Of a DNA stretch of 64,000 nt, positions 12,315-25,980 are shown in pieces. The position numbers were made by a program, and so were the translations under genes. Below the pieces are notes generated by a model that saw only the letters and a list, made by a program, of their open reading frames with translations, searched no databases and had not been told where the DNA came from. Source of the stretch: Solenopsis invicta (lineage: Eukaryota; Arthropoda; Insecta; Hymenoptera; Formicidae). The stretch is taken from the NCBI RefSeq assembly GCF_016802725.1, contig NC_052679.1, forward strand, positions 23,555,561-23,619,560. The letters are read 5' to 3'. Every line of letters begins with the position of its first letter. The first letter of the stretch is position 1.

Positions 12315-15300
12315 CTGTTCAAACAGAAAGTAAATCCCATGTTAACGAACCGCGGATAACTGCCACAAGGTAATGAAATTTTATGAAACGCGTCGACATA
12401 GATCCGCGGCGGAAGTAGTTCGGGACCGGCTCCATTCTCAAGTAATAGATACGATGTTCCGAGAGGATATGCGACAAGTTTAATTATACCGAGGTGATGG
12501 CACTGCATCGGTAAAAGTCGTCGGTAGACTGGCAAAGTCTCCTTTCGCTAGAACGCGGAAAATGTAAATTTGAGAATGAGCCTAAGAAAGTTTTCCCGAA
12601 CTTAAGCATCTTTTGAGAAGTTTCCTTCGCAATTACGACCCTATGTACCGCCGGCGGCTAAGTAATTTGATTCGAAGTGAAAGGGGGCAGACAGTAATTT
12701 GAGTTGTTGATTTCGCCGGTGAACATTAGGCATACTGCTAAGTGTGAGTTAGAACGAGGACTCAACTTTGATAGCCGATTTTTTTCAAGTCACGTGCAGA
12801 TGAATGATTAATAAATCTAAAAATATGCCCCTTTAGAAATGTATTTTTTCAACATGCGCGAAACATTTTTATTTATTTTTATACGTACTCTCTACATTGG
12901 AATCAGTGTATTATTCTATACTGAAAGACAGTAAATAGTCTGTTTTCAGTAATATAACTATTTTATTCAGCGGTATATGTGTCGCAGGCAAATAGCAATT
13001 TTAGGAAAATAGTATCTGACTAGGCAAATAGCATTTGCCAGGTTAGGTTAGGTTAGAATAAATTACATAATTTTTGTGTTTTTAAAGCAGGCATTTTGTG
13101 TTTTTAATTCTCTACTTTAAATACACAACATGCCTGCTTGAAAAACACAAAAATTCTATAATTATTGGGTTTTTAAAGCAGGCATTTTGTGTTTTAATTC
13201 TAAGCTATTGACCGGGCAAATGCTATTTGCCTAGTCAGATACTATTTTCCTAAAATTGCTATTTGCCTACGACATATGCACTGTTTTTCAGTGACAAGAT
13301 ATAAACTGATTCGGTCAGTAAGAGTACCCCCTTCTTAATCAAAATCATTAAAAAAAAAGTGAATTGATGACCCAGTTATAAATGTAGCACTGCAAATCAG
13401 TAAAATTCCACTGATTCAGATTTAGAGATTTTTATCTGCGATCGTAAGCAAAAAATAATCGATATTAAATAAAATGCTTTTTATAGGGAAAGAATAATTT
13501 TGCCGAAGCATCTGTAACAATTTAGCTAGATATAAATCTGAAAGTAATTGTGATGGACATTCAAGTATGATGAGTAATGCTGCAAACATTTTGACTTTCT
13601 AGCAATCAGCTCGAGCGTTCTACGTAATTATTTTGACGCAGTAACAAAATTATTTTCAGATCCTTATTCAGCCTTTCAGCAAAAAATGTTCTCTTCGGGC
13701 GTACTGTTTATAGCATTGCGAAAATGTCAAATGTTTCGTAGCATAATTAGTAATTATGTTATCCTTTAAATTGAACGAAATTAATAATGAATGCTGATTT
13801 CGCGTTTCGCGAAGTCAAGCGGGATCTCGCGTAGGCCAAGTACGCTTTCGTTACGTCCGCGATTACCCAAGATGAGATTTTTCATAAAAATTACGATTCA
13901 GAATCTCTTGTAGTATCTCGTAATTTCACGACTGGCTGGATATCACATTATACGCTTCGTCCGTCGTTGTAAGCGTTCTTAAAACGTTAACGTATTTGAA
14001 CGAAGAGTTGAAGTAAGACGAAATTGAATGTAGGAGTCGAAATTGGTTTCTGGAGCCTAGCTTACGATTGCAAAATTTAGACCGTGATTCCGCTTTCTCC
14101 AGGCCGTAGGAGAACGTATTTAATTTCGCTAACCAATCCTCGAAATGGCATTCGTTAATATCGAAAACCGATTTATTTTGACCTTTCCGATGGCGCAAGA
14201 GATATTTAATCGATGCCGCAATACCGAAACATCTCGGTGTGATTTTTTTTTCTCTTTCCTTAAGATCCAGAGGAGTGTCCTCCGGAAAAGGTTGGCGTTA
14301 TTAACCGCAACGGACGCGGATGGCTCTTTTAGAAAGTCTTGCGTCGGCGGATGTCGACGGCACGAAATAAAACTTCGGTAAAACGAGGCAAGGTAAAAGG
14401 AGGAACGCGGCGAAGAATCGCATTAAAGGCGACGTCGCGGCTTCGCGATTAAATTTTCAAGAAAGAAGAAGAGTGGTGGGCACCACTGCAGAAAGGAGCC
14501 AAGCAAACCGGGAGGGGAAAAAGCAAATTACCGGAAGGGCCGTGCCGGTCGCCGTCGGATAACGTTGGCAGGAAGATGCAAAGAACCTTGGCAAAAAGTG
14601 CACGATAGTAATTTCTCTGGAACGAGGAAATAATTTGAACGGTTGCGCTTGTGAAGCCTGAAACGAGCGCGAACTCTAGTTATAGTCGTTGTAATTTCGC
14701 CCCTTCTTTTCGCGGATCATAATTCAGCTATACTGCTACTATCTGCACTTTTCTAACGAGATTAACAAGTTTCCGATGTTGCATTTTAATCGGCTTTACG
14801 CATCAGTTAAAGTCGACTTTAAACAGACTTTGCTAATCAATTTACAGATAACCGAAGCGGCGAAAGAATTACTCGAATTATAATGGAAATGAGAAGGATT
14901 TTTTACAGGATTTAAGTCAACGACTGGATTTCAAGGATAATCTCGCAATTTAAAGTTTTCATGCTTGACCTGTTACGAATTCAATTAAATTAAGATGGAT
15001 ATGTAATACAAACATTATACAATCTAATACTTGACATAGTCAAAATGGATTTACTGCAAATTATACAACATATAATATCAGAATATATAAATAAAAAGAA
15101 ACAAATATACAATTTTTTAACTAAAATTATAAAATTTATTATATTTTAATATTAACTTTAAAGATTTTAACATTGTCTTGCATTTCATCAACATAGGGGC
15201 AATTATATCCGTGCATACATCGTCTTCTTTTCATTTACTAGCTTTTTATAAATTATCACGATAATATTTAACAATTTGATGCACATTTTAATGCGAATAG

Positions 15301-18300
15301 AATGAGAATTTAAAGAATGTCACTCAATACGCGTTCAAGAGGACTCAAATTAAGGTTAAAACCTATGTATATTTAAATAATTGCATGTATTGATTAATGC
15401 GCACTCAACAACTGATACGAAAATAACAGCGTTGACTGAAGCATTTTTGGTAAATTTAATTATTATTCTCAAAGTCATATCTTATGTTACTTATTTATTA
15501 TATTTTAATTTTTGATTTATGTTTTTAGTTATAGAATAAAATACGCCCCATAGTTTACTAGGCAGTACAAGATATTTTTGTTTTATTCAGTATTTAGATT
15601 GTAACAGTTTAATGTTCATAAATTCATAATCATTAAATATATATCTTATACTACATGCGCTCTTATCAACGATATCTTTTCATGCTTATGATTGCATTCA
15701 ACATAAAAAATATTTCTTATTAAGTTGTCATTGATATATATACTTTCCCGTCTGAATTCCCTAATTGTATTCATTTTAATATCTGATATCGAATTAGACC
15801 CTTTTATTAATGATCGCACGATATTGTGACCGCTTTCAATGATGCTTTTCCTCGAATGCTCTCGTTATCGCGGAGGAGTAGCAGTCATTAATTGTTACGG
15901 GACATTCGTCTTCGTCTGTTTGCTGACATGATAAATCTACCGACACTCAGCTGCGTATTTTTATACCCATGGCTCATCGGATTAATAAACCCGTTGGGGA
16001 CAGTGTCTCTTCTATTTATGAGCACGAATAAAAAAAATAGCATTTGCGAGATTAATATGTCTACTTGAACAACGGAAAGTCGATTTAGCTGTATACATTG
16101 TCGTGTCAAAAGTGAGAAAATGTTTCTAAGATATGTTTGGGCTCTCATAAAATCATGTAAGACTGTAAAGCGATACAGATTGAAATAAAATGACAGTCTC
16201 ACAGTCACTCTACAAGTGTCTCTATTGTATTGTTAGCTGGTTTACCATTATATTTCAACAAAAATTACACGTATTTGAAATCCAATTATTTTAATATAAA
16301 AATCTACTGGCGTATTATTTTTTTTGTGCATTCTTTTCCGATTAGATCAAATGTTATTATTCCCCGAGTTTCTATCCCTTCTATGGCCTTCGACGAATCA
16401 TGTCGGCAACAGCCTGGAGGTTTGCCAGAGCTGGTAACAACATGCTATTTATTATATTTCGTTATTACGTTGGACAAGAGACCGACTCATAAGATCCCAC
16501 TTGATCTCAACCTTTTTCCAGTTACTGCAAACGACATCACAATCTGCACTATAGGTTCTTAATCCAATTAGATATCATTTTGTTTTGCCATTATTTGTTT
16601 TGTAATAAAACACATACTAACGGACGCTCGACGAAACTTTGAACGTTAAATATTTCTTGTAAGTCGCAAATTTGATTTACAGATTTGTAATAATTAAAAT
16701 ATATGGTATAATTTCAAGATTGTACATCTAAAACCGAGATTTACATTATCATAGAAAATTGTAGAATATATTTTACTCTATACGGTAAAAGAAATGGAAA
16801 GAACGATTTTGTTGAAATACAGATAACAATTGAAAATAATTATAACGGATCATTGAAATAATTACATTGCACTGAAAAAATATTTTGATAACTATTATCA
16901 AATTTGGTAACAGTTATCAAATCCTCAATTCAGCGTAATGTAATTATTTCAATGATCCAACATAATTATTTTCATATCTGTATTTCAACTAAAAAATTCT
17001 TTCAGTTTAATTGTAAGAGAAAGTGAGTCAGAAAATAAATCATATATAATATTATCATAATCGTATATAATATTATCATAATCATATTTTATTATAATCT
17101 AAAATTTTTATACGCACGCATTTTTATTAATATTATTCTTGTACACAATGTACGATTTGTGATAAATTCAGTCTTAATTCATCACTTTACAGTCGCAATT
17201 TTTCTGAATGAAATGTTGTAGCTGTGAGTGCGGTATGAAAAAGTTTCTCGTGAAAAGACTCTGATTTCAGTGTGCGACGCGTCCGTAAATGCTTGGGCTT
17301 TACGGCTGATGGTTTACGACTCTTCGTCGTACGTGCATCGCGACTCGTATTTTCCTCATGCTTTCGCCACACGCCATCGAATCTCCCGCTTCGAGCAACG
17401 ATCGTTAATAAATCAGAAAATATCGTATAATATATATCGAAAATAATTTGTGTGCTCCTTTGAAAGCAAATTTTCAAGTTATCTTTGAGGCACAAGTTAG
17501 GCATTTACAGAAAATAAATTTTATTGCACAAAATCAAAACTAGGCTTGTACTTTTTAAAAATGAGAGAGAAAGAAAGAGAGAGAAAGCGCAGAGAGTTAG
17601 CGGTTTTTACAAGCGCCGTTTTTCTTATTTAACTTTTCTTTTTCTTCACGAGGATAATCTTTTTTAGTTGTATCACAACTTTGTTAATATTAAAATAGAT
17701 TGACATTATTTCGATACGAAACGAAGAATCTACCACCAGCGCCATTGATTTTGCCATATCCATGATAAAAGCATCAATTTTTAAGAAAGCATATCCAGTG
17801 GAAGCGTAAGTTTTCTCCGCATTACCGCTGCGGAGTGAACGGATATTACTTCTTACTTTCAGTGAGATACAGGGGGCGAATGTCATTGCGATGTTCACGT
17901 CTGCGAATAAAGTTTTTATGAGGTCTGACAGGGAGAGCACGTCAGGATTATTCGCGAAACGTGTGAAATATTGAATATTACTAAATGGAAAAGGTCAATG
18001 GATCGAGTGCCTGACCACACGAAAAGGTACTCGTCTCCCGGAATAATTAAGAGAATTATGGAGCAGTCGCAAGTTAGGAGCTCAACTTTTAATTATGAGG
18101 ATAACGACGTCTCACATCACGCTCCGGAAATTATCTCATTTGCAATGCCGCGCGCGCGGATACGGGATATAATTTCTGTCTCTCCCGTCCGACGTACACA
18201 CGTATATGGGAGCGCACTTCGCAAATAGAATATAGGAGAATTATGTACGCCGAATAGCTATTTGTTTTGCCGACGTGTACGTTCGATAAACCCCCTCATC

Positions 18301-20372
18301 GGCTTAACTCAGGAATAATGCTTGCTCGTTTGAAAAATTACTTTGTTAACGACACGTTTGCTCTGCTCTCGTCAATCGACCTCCGAAGCACTTCATTCGA
18401 TGGGCTACCTTCGTTACGGTTCACTTAGCTCGTGGTAAATTGCACCTGTGTGTGCTTAACCCGTTACCCAATTAAACCGCAAACCATTGCTCCATTTAAT
18501 CATTATTGCGTTATAATAACGAATTAGGCAGACTGCAAAATTTCAATGTTTATAATTTGGTAAACATTTGTCTCTATCGACAGATCGACAAATTTAATTG
18601 CGCAATGTGAGAATTCACAAACGTTTGAAACGCGTGTGTATCGGAAAGGATATTGTAATTATTAAAGATAAAATTTCTCAAATAATGAAACCGTGACAAA
18701 TAGAATTAGATATATTTTCCTAGTTCATCCGACTTATGTATTATTCTTATTATGACTTTATAATATATAGATGAGTCGTATTTTGCCTCAAAGTTCTACG
18801 ATTTCTTTCTCCGAGTGAATTTAATTATTATAAACAATTATCTCGTGCGGAGACTAATTACAAATTACTGCGGTACATTGCAAACAAGTTCAAGAAACGT
18901 CGTCCTCTCCAACGTTATGTCAACGACGTGGGGAACACGACGTGGGACCGGCCGATACCGGTCGTTGACCCGCGGTCCCCGCGCGAAAGTAGTAGTTGTG
19001 CGTGAACTATTGCTGACTATTGTACCGCTGACTATTGCTTTCGGCACGCCACCGCGTGAATTACATGTCCATCGCCGCATGTCTGCTGTCACACCGCGGT
19101 GCGGCGAAAATCACAAGCGAAATTCGTCGTCTCACGGCGCGTTTCTCTCTCTCTCTCTCTCTCTCTCTCACGTCTAGCGACTTCGCCGAGCGATGACATT
19201 TAGCACGTGTAGGGTCGGTATTTGGCGGATGGCCAATTATTTGTCGAGTCGCATCGAGTCGGAAACGTCGGCTCTCCGAAGCCTGAAATTTCTCCGGTGC
19301 CGCAGCGCCGTTAGCGCGTCGTCCACCTCCTCTCGAATGTGGCCAAAGGGGAGGTCGGATGCGCGCCACCGCCGTCCCTCTGTCATAACGCATTCGACGC
19401 CACGTATAACAGATTACAATGTTATACGTCGCTGAATCGCCTAGGTAAACACGTTGAATCAAAGGGGCAAGGAAAAGGGGTTGCAGCCAGGCAACGTGAC
19501 GGGCGAAACAAACGGGGGATGATGGTACCGTTCTCCATCAATGTCACTCGTCGATAGTTCTCTTTATAACAGTTTCCATGGTTGAACGTAATTACTTTTG
19601 TTTTTTTACGTAAAACAAGTTATTTTCTTTGAAACGGCATGGTGTTACTCTTATTGGATTAAGCGGAATACTGCGTTGGATATTTTTTTTCCGTTATTAA
19701 CTTCGACAGCGACTGTGCGATCGTGTATCAAATGCCATCAGATCGAACAAATTTCACCACGGCAAAACGCACGCGACATTATAATATTTTTGCCGGCAGT
19801 CCTGCAGATATTACATTTTGCGTAGTCTATTAACGTTTTATCGGCATATGAAATATTATCTATTAATACTTTAGCTCTTCACGTATTTTCGCTCTGTGGA
19901 AATCTGTGCTTTAAAATGAATAATATTCATTTTTTATTACCTTAATACAGTGCGTCGTAATAAAGATATATCTATAGCGGAATGAGTATGCCTTCACAAA
20001 GCGTAACGAAAGAGGGAATGGTAAAAGGTTTTTACGGAATGAAGGATAATGAAAGCAAATAAATGAAGTACTTCGTCATGAATATGTATGATCTAGTTAG
20101 TGCTTACAACATGTGATTGTCGCGAAGGATGATCACGCCATCAGATAAAGCGGGATATATTGCGTTCGCGCTTGCAACGAACTTACTAGTCGATTTTGGA
20201 TCGTATCTACCGTTTCCTGCTTCGAAATTTGATTTCCATTTCTGATAACTCATTTCCACGTTCAATCAAATTGCCAATCCGCGAGGTACTTGAAACCGTT
20301 TCGTTCTGATTGTCAAAACATGCAGATTTCATCGTGCATCCCCAACGCGGTTTACATCAAATCTTCTATATA

Positions 20373-20454
<82 letters not shown>

Positions 20455-23400
20455 AGTGATCTATTGCAATGGGCTGCGCGTTAAATTTTTTACAGATTAC
20501 ATACCTCTCTTTATTATACAAGATAGCATTTTATAAATACTGTTGCGTTGAATATCAAAGAATTTTGAGAAAAAGAGCAGCGTACGATTAGATTCTCGTA
20601 GGCGAAGAAATTAGTGGATATAAAAGAAAGTGTAAAAAAAAAAATCGGAATAATCGATACATACGGATATCATACGCTTCCGTACTTGCCGGCTCAACGC
20701 AATTTGTAGTCGATGGAATTAGACTGTCGCGAATTTGCACCTGAACCGATGGTAAAGCAAGACAAAGGACCAAAACTGCGCCACAGACGCCATTATTTGC
20801 ATGCAAATGAAACGCTTATGCGAGAAGAAAAAATCCTGCTGATTGGAACTGGGAATCAATATAATGACTAACTTCTGTATCGAAGAAAGTAAATTTGAAA
20901 TACGTTTCTGGAGTGCGTCCCGCCGAAATCGAAAAACTAATTGCGTTCCTTTATACGCAAAGAGGAACTGCAACTAATCTGTATTACAAAGAGTTGCTGC
21001 AAAATGTATGCAATTAATATGATAATTTTTATATTTTTTGCTAAGCGCGACGTTATTTACACTTACATAAATAATCATGAATCGAGATGCATATTAATAC
21101 GTGATACATAATTGATAAGCATTAATAAATTCATTGTTAATATGATTTTTGTCAATAATTAAGTATGCAATATTTGCAGATCAATCTTGATATTGGCTAT
21201 TACGCGTGTATACGGAGATATACAATGTATAAAATTTAATTCTTTTCCTTAATGTTTCAACAGCCGAGTAAAGTATAAGCATTATGTATTTTACACTTGA
21301 CTGCGTACTCTACTTGCGTTTTAGATTCTGCAATCATATTAAAATGCAAGTACGATACGCAGTCAGGTGTAAAATACATTTTCAAACAAAAAAGTTTTAA
21401 TTTAGAAGCACGAGAGCATTTATATCAAAGAAAAATTAATGCAAACCGTGTTCAAAGAAAATTAGTTTGCGTACAGCTGTACTTAATTACTAATTGAATT
21501 TTATTTTTATGTTTATTAGAATTATACAAATTCTCTTGTCACATAATTTTATTTCTTTCAGAATACAAAACTTCTCGGCGTAAAATAATGATAATAAATT
21601 AATTTATCTACGTTTATATCTACTTTTTCGAATAACAAATAAGATGAGTTTTATTTTTAAATTGTTAGATTTATTGTACGGCAATAAAAAATCTATTCAA
21701 AATTTTTTATGAAAGCTACGAAAATAAAAAATGCAAGAAATATATTAGAAATAATATAATATATGCATTTTAGTCAATAGGAAAGCACGCAGAGATTTTT
21801 GGATTCAACTTTTTTTTCCATTCAATTTTACTTGCTGATTTCGAAAATCATAGTGAAAATAGTTATCGTACCCAGGAAAAATTTTGGGACGCATTTTAAT
21901 TAGAAAAAAGTAGCAGTTGATTTTCTTTAGAACAATTGATTCATCTCATTATTTTATGCATAAATGTACTAAAAGTATCAATTGGTATAAAGAAAACGTT
22001 TAAAAAGTATATTTATAATTACGTATTGCAAATTGCATAATTTTCTTGAGAAGCTGTTATGTGTTTCCTTTACACCTTATATTTGGATTTATTCTATCAA
22101 GCTGAAGAATATTATAATATCGAACGAATTTTGAAACGTTCCAAAATTTACTTGCCTCCTCTTGAATCTGATTTTTTTTTTATTGTAATATCTGCTTGAT
22201 TTAAATAAAACTTTGGTAATAGTACCTATGTTATAAATAAAAGTGATTTTAACTTTTCCATTATTTCTTTTGCTATAAATAAATGAACGGAATGCAACGA
22301 ATATCCACGAGAGTTCCGATCTTCCCTATACTTTTTACAGTTTATTCTCTTTTAAAATAAAAATTGGAATGACGGAGAATGAAAATTATAAATTACTGCT
22401 TTGTGATAATTGTTTCTGTAGCAACGTTCGTATTCACATACGTATGCCTTCCCGTGGGTACAAGTGGCCAAAGAGCTAAGTACCTTGAAGGTCTGAAAGC
22501 TTGACGATTGGGAAGCGAGCGTATCAGAAACGCTGCATTGCCACGAGTTGTTCAATGGCTCTTAAGTGGCTTGCGCACTTCATGGGCTAGATACTATCCA
22601 GTGAATAGTGCGTCGATTTTCGCCGACAAATCGCCGCTGAGCGAATATAAACGAATAACAGATGATTCATCGTGCGAGAGCCTTATCAAAACTGTATCTT
22701 CTATAGCCTATCTAAGCTTAGCGACTTTTTTTAAATTTTTCGCTGAGTTCAAAATTAAAAGCTGACTAGATTCAGAGTAGGAAACATTTCTAAACATTTA
22801 TTTAAAATATGAGACAATTTCAAATTTTTACATAGGTACAGTGAAGATTTTTAGAAAAAGTCCTATTTAGGTCGTATTGGGTACATACCTATATACTCAT
22901 TGTCAGTATGGCCTTATTATTTTCTTTTTTTTTTGACAAAAAAAATAGATAATAAAATGAACCCATGCAACATTTATAAGTTTATTAACATGTTGACTTA
23001 TTTATTGACATATTGACATTTAAGGGTACATGGAATTATTTTCGTTTATAATCCATTATTAAACAATTGACTTAGCTTAACTTTTCCTCCTTAAAAGTAT
23101 GTCTTATGAATCGGAGTTTAATAAATGTTTTAAAATTCATTTATGATCTGAAGTAATAAAAGTGTCGAAAAACCATTACTATTGATGCGTGTGTACTCCT
23201 TATTAATTTAGACTATATTAGTTGTATCTCATAAAAAGTTTTCTTTTTCTGCAGGACATTATGATGAAAATTTAAATTAAATATAGCGTTGTAAAGTATA
23301 AATATAAATATAAATATACAATATAATTTGAACTACAGAGATTAGCGACCATCGCTTGATAGTTATAGAAAGCGATAATTTTTTCACGAAATATTGATCA

Positions 23401-25948
23401 TGAGAAACATAAAGAAAAAAATTTTACATATAACCTCACTGTCAATAAGAAAATACACAAGCCGAGCAGTAAACCGTTGCAAAAAAATCACGTTTTATCT
23501 GTATGACATACTCTGGTATTACTTGTTTAATTCACCATGTGCCACTTAGAAACGGTAAGTAGGCCACATAGGATACGCTTACCTTATTTTTATAATTAGG
23601 CCGTGCGCGGTAGTTTAATTATTCGCGAGTCTTCGCGAGCTCTAATATCTTGAGAGAAGACGGAGTTTTAAAAGAAACATCAGCAAGAGGAAAGTAACAC
23701 GAGTCAGTAACGCATTATTTATGCGTTATATATTTTCGTAAATATTATATTCCTTGTGCAAAGTTAGTAATTATCAAATATGAGTTTAAACACAAATCAT
23801 AATTCGTTTTTAGACAAGTCCGTCATAAAAGCTGTTAATTACAAATGAATTGTGTATTACTTTTTAATTTGATTTTTTTAGGAACCGTTTCCAAATCTCA
23901 CCATTTCAGGACATGAATATTATTAAATTGTATAGACTTACATGTTATAGTAAAAACAAGTGCAAACTGTATTTATTCGATAACTCTTGATAGCTCTCAA
24001 CGATTTATGCATTAATACCATTTCGTTAGAACAATTTGTTTCTCTTGGAAATTTAGTTATAACTAAATATACAGGTATTTGCACTATTTGAGATAGAACG
24101 AATGGATACTTTGATTTTAACGAAATATTGACAATTTAAATTATTTGACTGTTAATATTTAGATACACTTCTACATAAAAGTCTATTAAATTGTTCTGGA
24201 AAAAAAAATGGAAAACTGATAGATCTCACATATCGCTAAATATTTGACTATACAATTTTTCAAAATCTCGTTATTGGCTTCGAGTCATCTCGAACAATCG
24301 ATATCAGAAAACTATTTGCTCTCACATATGTATTGAGCTACAATCAAATTGAATAAAGGCACGACTATTTGATTGTTCTTAGATAAATTTATTTGTGTTT
24401 ATTTTTATAAAAATCATAAAATGTATGTTTTTTTTAATAAAAGAATAATATTTTGTAATGAAAAAATATATTTACGTGCGTGAATATTGATTTGTAATTG
24501 TTCAGATTTATCAGATGTAAAGTAAATTAATACGAAAGTTAATAAATAATTAAATAGAAAGTAAAATGCTTGTTGAAAGAAAAGAGTCTGCAGTAATGAA
24601 AAAATTCAGTAATTTGCTTCATTTTTGTTAAATAAAATTTAAAATATGAAATATAAAATTACAGATATAATGTCGCTTACCGAAGAAATTCCAATCTTTT
24701 TTAGTGCATTCATTCGTAATGTATAAATGATGAATATGATAAAATGAGAGCAATCTATATAAAAAAATCACTGTGTAATGAATAATTTTCTAACAATTAT
24801 CGCTCGGATAAAGAATTAAATCATCATGTATCGTCGAAAAAGTGACCGTAAAATTCTATTTATTAAAAGGGTGCGAAGAGAAAAATGTGGATTTGAGGGA
24901 AATATTTTCCTACGCAATACTTGATTTGAATTTTATGTGTTTGAACAACGATGTTTTGGTAGTCTTGAAAAGCAACAGTACATCTCAATTTCCGTTTAAC
25001 ATTATATCGGAACGTATCTTCTTGAAAACTCGGATCTTTTGACGATATCGCGTGTTTCAAAAATCTTATTAAAAACTCAATTCAATCGTCATGGAAGATG
25101 GACGAAGCTTTATTTTAAACCAGTAATTGAAAATATAGGGCATTCCTTAATTCTCTTTTATCTTCGTGCTTTCTAATATTGGAGAAATGATGGAATATTT
25201 AAACCCCGTTCAAATGTCACGCGTGTAAAAATTAAAAGTCGGCCCTATTTTACATGTGTGACATTTTCACGTATGTGACAACGATTTAAATATAAATTTA
25301 TAATAATTCATCATTTATTGCGACGGCAATGTGAATGATGTCTGTTTGGAGTTATCTCTTATGCATAAATAAACAGGAAGTTTAAGAGAATCTGCGTACA
25401 GAAACTCGAAATAATGAGCAAGAGGGTCTCGCCTTGTCTGTTTTCCTTCCTTTCCGTGCGAGTTAGCAAATTGAGCAACTATGGTGCTCATCGAAGCGCT
25501 TCGTATTAGCGCACATTTCATCGAGGTATAATGACAAGGCTACATTTTCATGCTTCTCTCTGTGATACTCTTACACGGGCTTCCTCGTCTCGTGACGGTA
25601 ATTTGAATTTTCAAGTAATTTCCGTAGAGCGCGCGTATCATTAATAGATACCTTGACACTTGTTCCCCTTTCTTATCATCGTTATTACATTCTGCAGTGC
25701 GCGATATTAGGTATCGCCCGTCCCTAATATCTCGTGGAGGAAAGGGCATGTAACTCTCGCACCGCGCTCTCTCACATATCCCGCTGAACTTCTCTAATGC
25801 AGTATTTCGCGATTTGTAGTGTACGCAGCGATATTGAAATAAGAAGAAACTTCTCGCGAGCGTCCAAGAGGCGAAATCCGAAGCTCGGCGAGATGGAACT
25901 TACGTCGCCAACTTACTTACTAATCGAAGCGAATCTCTTCTCACGGGC

Positions 25949-25980
<32 letters not shown>

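Noticed and set aside
13041..13056. True telomere or chromosome end
   Set aside because: Only about three units, enclosed within a transposon copy and flanked by ordinary sequence.
19061..19462. 133-codon minus-strand open frame
   Set aside because: Arg-rich and built across a (CT)n tract giving an Arg-Glu repeat. Its length is explained by low stop density in GC-rich sequence.
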